This document shows positions 4,769-7,403 of a stretch of 7,403 nucleotides of DNA, one piece after another (position 1 is the stretch's first letter; each line of letters starts with the position of its first letter). Source of the DNA: Persephonella sp. (GTDB lineage Bacteria; Aquificota; Aquificia; Aquificales; Hydrogenothermaceae); contig JALWKR010000042.1 of the NCBI GenBank assembly GCA_027081375.1, positions 1 through 7,403 on the forward strand. Reading direction: 5' to 3'. The notes under the pieces were generated by a model. It did not search any database. It was not told where the DNA came from and saw only the letters and a program-made list of their open reading frames with translations. The position numbers and the translations under genes were made by a program.

Positions 4769-5248
4769 CTAAGAGAGTATTTTTATCATTTTTTCATCGT
4801 TTAACTCCATTGCTAAATCTAGAGGTGTTTTTCCTGCTTTATTTTTAATGTTTTTATCTGCTCCTGCTTTTAACAGTTCATAAGTAATATCAGCAGAACT
4901 TGCTATAACAGCAATATGAAGAGGAGTATTTCCTTCGTTACTTTGAATATTAGGATTTGCTCCTTTTTCTAAAAGAAGCTTTACAATACTTTCATATCCT
5001 CTATCTACAGCTATATGTAAAGGAGTTTCTCCAAAAGCTCCTTGAATATTTGGATTTGCCCCTTTTTCTAGGAAATGCTTAACTAGTTCAATGTCTCCTT
5101 CTTTAACAGCTACGTGAAGAGGAGATCCTTCATATTCGTAGATTTGGTTTAAATCTACATTTAAAATATCAACAAGTTTATGGATCTCGTCATAATCTCT
5201 TTCATATATAGCGTCTATGAGCTTTTTTAAAAGTCTAACTTTTTCCAA
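4769..5248 (-). CDS. Ankyrin-repeat protein
   Basis: A 159-residue protein made almost wholly of ankyrin repeats, which form a protein-binding scaffold. After a degenerate N-terminal helix pair (about 7-35) come repeats at about 40-70 (GSPLHVAVKEGDIELVKHFL), 73-103 (GETPLHIAVDRGYESIVKLL), 105-136 (GNTPLHIAVIASSADITYELL) and a C-terminal half-repeat 138-158 (GKTPLDLAMELNDEKMIKIL). The loops repeat EKGANPNIQ, and the matching DNA is duplicated nearly identically. There is no signal peptide, transmembrane segment or fused domain, so it is probably cytoplasmic. The partner is unknown. The start is a TTG at 5248 supported by AGGAGGG (5262-5256) seven bases upstream. No ATG lies near. It is the last gene of the mtaB-side cluster, 64 bp after the 88-residue gene. 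Confidence 0.9.
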   Translation of the reverse strand: MEKVRLLKKLIDAIYERDYDEIHKLVDILNVDLNQIYEYEGSPLHVAVKEGDIELVKHFLEKGANPNIQGAFGETPLHIAVDRGYESIVKLLLEKGANPNIQSNEGNTPLHIAVIASSADITYELLKAGADKNIKNKAGKTPLDLAMELNDEKMIKILS

Positions 5249-5312
5249 TTTTTAGCCCTCCTTTTTATCTATATTTTATAGCTCAATAATTAAATTTATG
5301 TGGACAAAACTA

Positions 5313-5579
5313 CTAAACAACCTTTGCAGATATATATGTCTTTTGTGTATCTCCTTTTTTAATAACTTTAGCAAAAACATATAGCTCAACTTCTTCCTGA
5401 GTATCCTTTTCTACAGCTCTTATTGAGGAAATTTTCCCTTCTCTAACAACTACTGGTTCATCAGTTGGAATATAACTGTGTTTTTCAAATTCTTCTTTTA
5501 GTACTTTAGTTCTTTCTTCTTCAGGAAGAGAAAAAATATCCTTATCTATTAAAAATTCAATTTGTCCTACCTGCTCCAT
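5313..5579 (-). CDS. Small conserved-looking protein of unknown function (88 residues)
   Basis: I do not recognise this family. The product is short, acidic in its first half and more basic at its end. It has no cysteine, signal peptide or membrane segment. Residues 17-34 (SLPEEERTKVLKEEFEKH) look helical. Residues 42-88 alternate polar and hydrophobic residues (PVVVREGKISSIRAV, EVELYVFAKVIKK, TYISAKVV), suggesting a small beta sheet. It starts at ATG 5579 with AGGAGCT (5590-5584), a site that touches the stop of the upstream thioredoxin-fold gene, so the two are tightly spaced and probably translated from one transcript. The good ribosome site and operon position make it a real gene. Confidence 0.75.
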   Translation of the reverse strand: MEQVGQIEFLIDKDIFSLPEEERTKVLKEEFEKHSYIPTDEPVVVREGKISSIRAVEKDTQEEVELYVFAKVIKKGDTQKTYISAKVV

Positions 5580-5589
5580 ATTCAGCTCC

Positions 5590-6282
5590 TTACTTTATTA
5601 TTTCCTGTATATACTTTTCTATTGTTTTCATACTCATCTCTATTCTTTGAGATTGGGATTTGCCTTTATATTCAGGGTGTTCTACTTTAGGAGATTCTTT
5701 AATCATTTCTGATTCTGGTCTTAGAATAATATGTCTAACTTTTCCCTCTTTATCTATAAAAACTATATAAGGGACATCTAACTTAGTGATTTTATATCTA
5801 CTGATAGCTTCGTTGTATGCCCTTAAAACAGGTATTTTTAGAGGAAGTATTTTTTTTAGTTCCTGAACTTCTTCTTTATCAGATCTACTTAATAAAACTG
5901 CAACAAAAGCAACTTTATCTTTATATTTTTCATACAGCCTGTTCATATTAGGAAGAAAATCAAAAGTCCCTGGTTTATCTCCTATAGCAAAAAATATTAA
6001 AACTGCAGGTTTTCCATCTATAAGTTTCTTTATATTTACAACTTTCCCTTCTTCAGTAATACCTCTAAACTTTTTGTAATTCTTACCAATATACTCAGCA
6101 AGTTGTTCATCAGAAACAGGGTAGTATGGATATCCTAACTTCTTTTCTTCTTTAGATTCCTTGACTGTTTCTACTGTAGTGTTTAAATTTTGAGTTCTTT
6201 CTAAAATAGACTCTGCACTATTTACAGCAAAAGAGACATTAAAAATAAAAACTACTGCAAGAAAAATCTTTATAAATCTCAT
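5590..6282 (-). CDS. Secreted thioredoxin-fold (TlpA/AhpC-TSA-like) protein lacking the CxxC motif
   Basis: A 230-residue protein with an N-terminal signal peptide (MRFIKIFLAVVFIFNVSFA, likely cut near residue 19-23), so it is probably periplasmic or membrane-anchored by an uncut signal. A low-complexity linker (24-50) precedes a thioredoxin-like domain of about 65-190. It has the strand KPAVLIFFAI (91-100), a helix FLPNMNRLYEKYKDKVAFVAVLL and the cis-proline strand DVPYIVFIDKEGKV (169-182) with Pro171. At the position where TlpA/ResA proteins have WCxxC, this one has FAIGDKPGTFDFLP (98-111), and the whole protein contains no cysteine. It therefore cannot do thiol-disulfide exchange and more probably binds a partner or ligand. 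The ATG at 6282 overlaps the mtaB stop by one base and uses GGAGG (6294-6290) inside mtaB, so it is translationally coupled. Confidence 0.82.
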   Translation of the reverse strand: MRFIKIFLAVVFIFNVSFAVNSAESILERTQNLNTTVETVKESKEEKKLGYPYYPVSDEQLAEYIGKNYKKFRGITEEGKVVNIKKLIDGKPAVLIFFAIGDKPGTFDFLPNMNRLYEKYKDKVAFVAVLLSRSDKEEVQELKKILPLKIPVLRAYNEAISRYKITKLDVPYIVFIDKEGKVRHIILRPESEMIKESPKVEHPEYKGKSQSQRIEMSMKTIEKYIQEIIK

Positions 6283-7403
6283 TATTTTTCCTCCTTTATC
6301 TCTATACCAAAATTATCTTCTCTTTCTATGCCAACATCTCTTAATAAAACTTTTGTTATTGAGTTAACATTCTTGTTTGAGTCAAAGGCTATGTGTATAT
6401 AGTTTCCTGAAATACCTACTTTCTTTCCATCTTTCTCACTTATAACAAGAACTTCAAGAGGTTTGTTTAAAAATCTTTCTCTAAAGGAAATATTTTTTTC
6501 CTGTGATATTTCTCTTAAGATAGCTGTTCTTCTTTTCTTTTCCTGCGGAGGAACATTATCTCCATAAGAAACTGCTTTTGTTCCCTCTCTTTGAGAGTAT
6601 GTAAAAACATGTATATATGCAAAAGGAATATCTTTAACTACTTTTACTGTATTTTCAAAAGCTTTTTTATCTTCTGTAGGAAATCCAGTTATTATGTCTG
6701 TTCCTATTGCTGTTTCAGGTCTTTTGTTTATAATCTTTTCTACTTTCTCAATATATTCTTTAACTGTATAGTTTCTTTTCATGTCTTTTAAAACTTTGTC
6801 ATCAGCAGACTGTATAGAAAGATGAAAATGAGGAGCTATTTTTTCTTCTGATGTTAGCAAATCTATAAGATTTTCATCTAATTCATTTACACCCATAGAG
6901 GAAAGTCTAACTCTGTATAAATCAGGGATTTTTACAATCTCTTTTAAAAGGGAGTACAGATTTTCGTTATTATCCCATCCAAACTGGGAAAGCTGCGTTC
7001 CTGTAAGTACTATCTCTTTAAACCCTTTATCTACCAATAATTTTATCTGCTGAATAACTTCTTTAATTTTTGCACTTCTTACCTTCCCTCTTGCAAAAGG
7101 TATAATACAGAAACTACAAAAACTGTTGCATCCTTCCTGAACTTTGAGAATAGGTCTGGCACCTTCATAAAAAGTGCTAATTTGAAAAGTATCAAACTCA
7201 TTTTTTCTAAAAATATTGTCTATAAAAACTTTTTCCTGTCTTCTCTCGTTTATAAAGCTCTCTACTATTTCATAAACAGCTGTTTTATGGGAGTTTCCTA
7301 TTACTAGGTCTACCTCTTCTATCTTCGCTAATTCATCAGGAGAAACCTGTGCATAGCAACCTGTTGCAACAACTATAGCATTTGGATTTCTTCTTTTTGC
7401 CTG
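6282..7403 (-). CDS. mtaB: tRNA t6A37 methylthiotransferase MtaB, N-terminus outside the window
   Basis: The open frame runs to the window edge (373 residues seen), so about 50-70 N-terminal residues are missing. No ATG lies in this frame in the upstream part, and the TTG at 7037 is only an internal leucine codon. Counting from the edge, the UPF0004 part has VVATGCYAQ with a cluster cysteine at 16. The radical-SAM signature is EGCNSFCSFCIIPFARG with Cys92, Cys96 and Cys99 binding the SAM-linked [4Fe-4S] cluster. Next come EIVLTGTQLSQFGWD, the HFHLSIQSADDKVLKDMKRNY segment, TDIITGFPTED and HVFTYSQREGT. A TRAM-like RNA-binding end follows from about 310. MtaB converts t6A to ms2t6A at position 37 of tRNAs reading ANN codons. 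The wording of the motifs favours MtaB over MiaB or RimO. Its stop overlaps the next gene's ATG by one base. Confidence 0.92.
   Translation of the reverse strand, partial: QAKRRNPNAIVVATGCYAQVSPDELAKIEEVDLVIGNSHKTAVYEIVESFINERRQEKVFIDNIFRKNEFDTFQISTFYEGARPILKVQEGCNSFCSFCIIPFARGKVRSAKIKEVIQQIKLLVDKGFKEIVLTGTQLSQFGWDNNENLYSLLKEIVKIPDLYRVRLSSMGVNELDENLIDLLTSEEKIAPHFHLSIQSADDKVLKDMKRNYTVKEYIEKVEKIINKRPETAIGTDIITGFPTEDKKAFENTVKVVKDIPFAYIHVFTYSQREGTKAVSYGDNVPPQEKKRRTAILREISQEKNISFRERFLNKPLEVLVISEKDGKKVGISGNYIHIAFDSNKNVNSITKVLLRDVGIEREDNFGIEIKEEK

Noticed and set aside
6591..6791. 66-residue plus-strand open frame opposite mtaB
   Set aside because: It is an antisense shadow, extremely rich in Phe, Tyr and Cys, inside a well-supported radical-SAM enzyme gene.
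6282..7037. mtaB starting at the TTG at 7037
   Set aside because: This would cut off the CxxxCxxC radical-SAM motif, which is present in the same uninterrupted frame upstream to the window edge.

Overview
The window is AT-rich (roughly one third G+C) chromosomal DNA of a bacterium. It carries short, tightly packed gene clusters with good Shine-Dalgarno sites, lysine/isoleucine-rich proteins, a single-domain protoglobin, and IS256 and IS605-type remnants. The overall look resembles a thermophilic Aquificota member of the Hydrogenothermaceae (Sulfurihydrogenibium-like). That placement is an inference from codon use and protein style, not from a database match.

Layout. (1) Positions 1-1520, minus strand: a HAD-family phosphatase-like gene overlaps the start of cmk (cytidylate kinase) by 17 bp. 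A promoter and a tRNA-Leu(UAA), cut by the left window edge, follow. (2) Positions 1521-1625: a compact divergent promoter region. (3) Positions 1626-3458, plus strand: protoglobin and yjbQ lie one base apart and look translationally coupled, followed by an RluB/RsuA-type pseudouridine synthase. (4) Positions 3459-4580: a mobile-element graveyard. It holds the left end and first ~30 transposase codons of an IS256-family element, an unexplained ~130 bp stretch, and an IS605/IS1341-type element. In that element tnpB has lost its middle, including both N-proximal RuvC acidic motifs, while both hairpin ends and the 3' omegaRNA-like hairpin stack remain. (5) Positions 4644-4763, minus strand: tRNA-Cys(GCA) with encoded CCA and its own well-formed promoter. 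(6) Positions 4769-7403, minus strand: a likely operon, in transcription order mtaB (5' end outside the window), a secreted thioredoxin-fold protein with no cysteine, an 88-residue protein of unknown function, and an ankyrin-repeat protein.

How the parts fit. Much of the window serves RNA: two tRNAs, an rRNA pseudouridine synthase, a tRNA t6A37 methylthiotransferase and cytidylate kinase. The least ordinary parts are the miniaturised TnpB element, which keeps an apparently intact omegaRNA region without a working nuclease, the cysteine-less TlpA-like protein coupled to mtaB, and the protoglobin-yjbQ pair. I see no CRISPR array, prophage, or clearly new multi-gene defence system.
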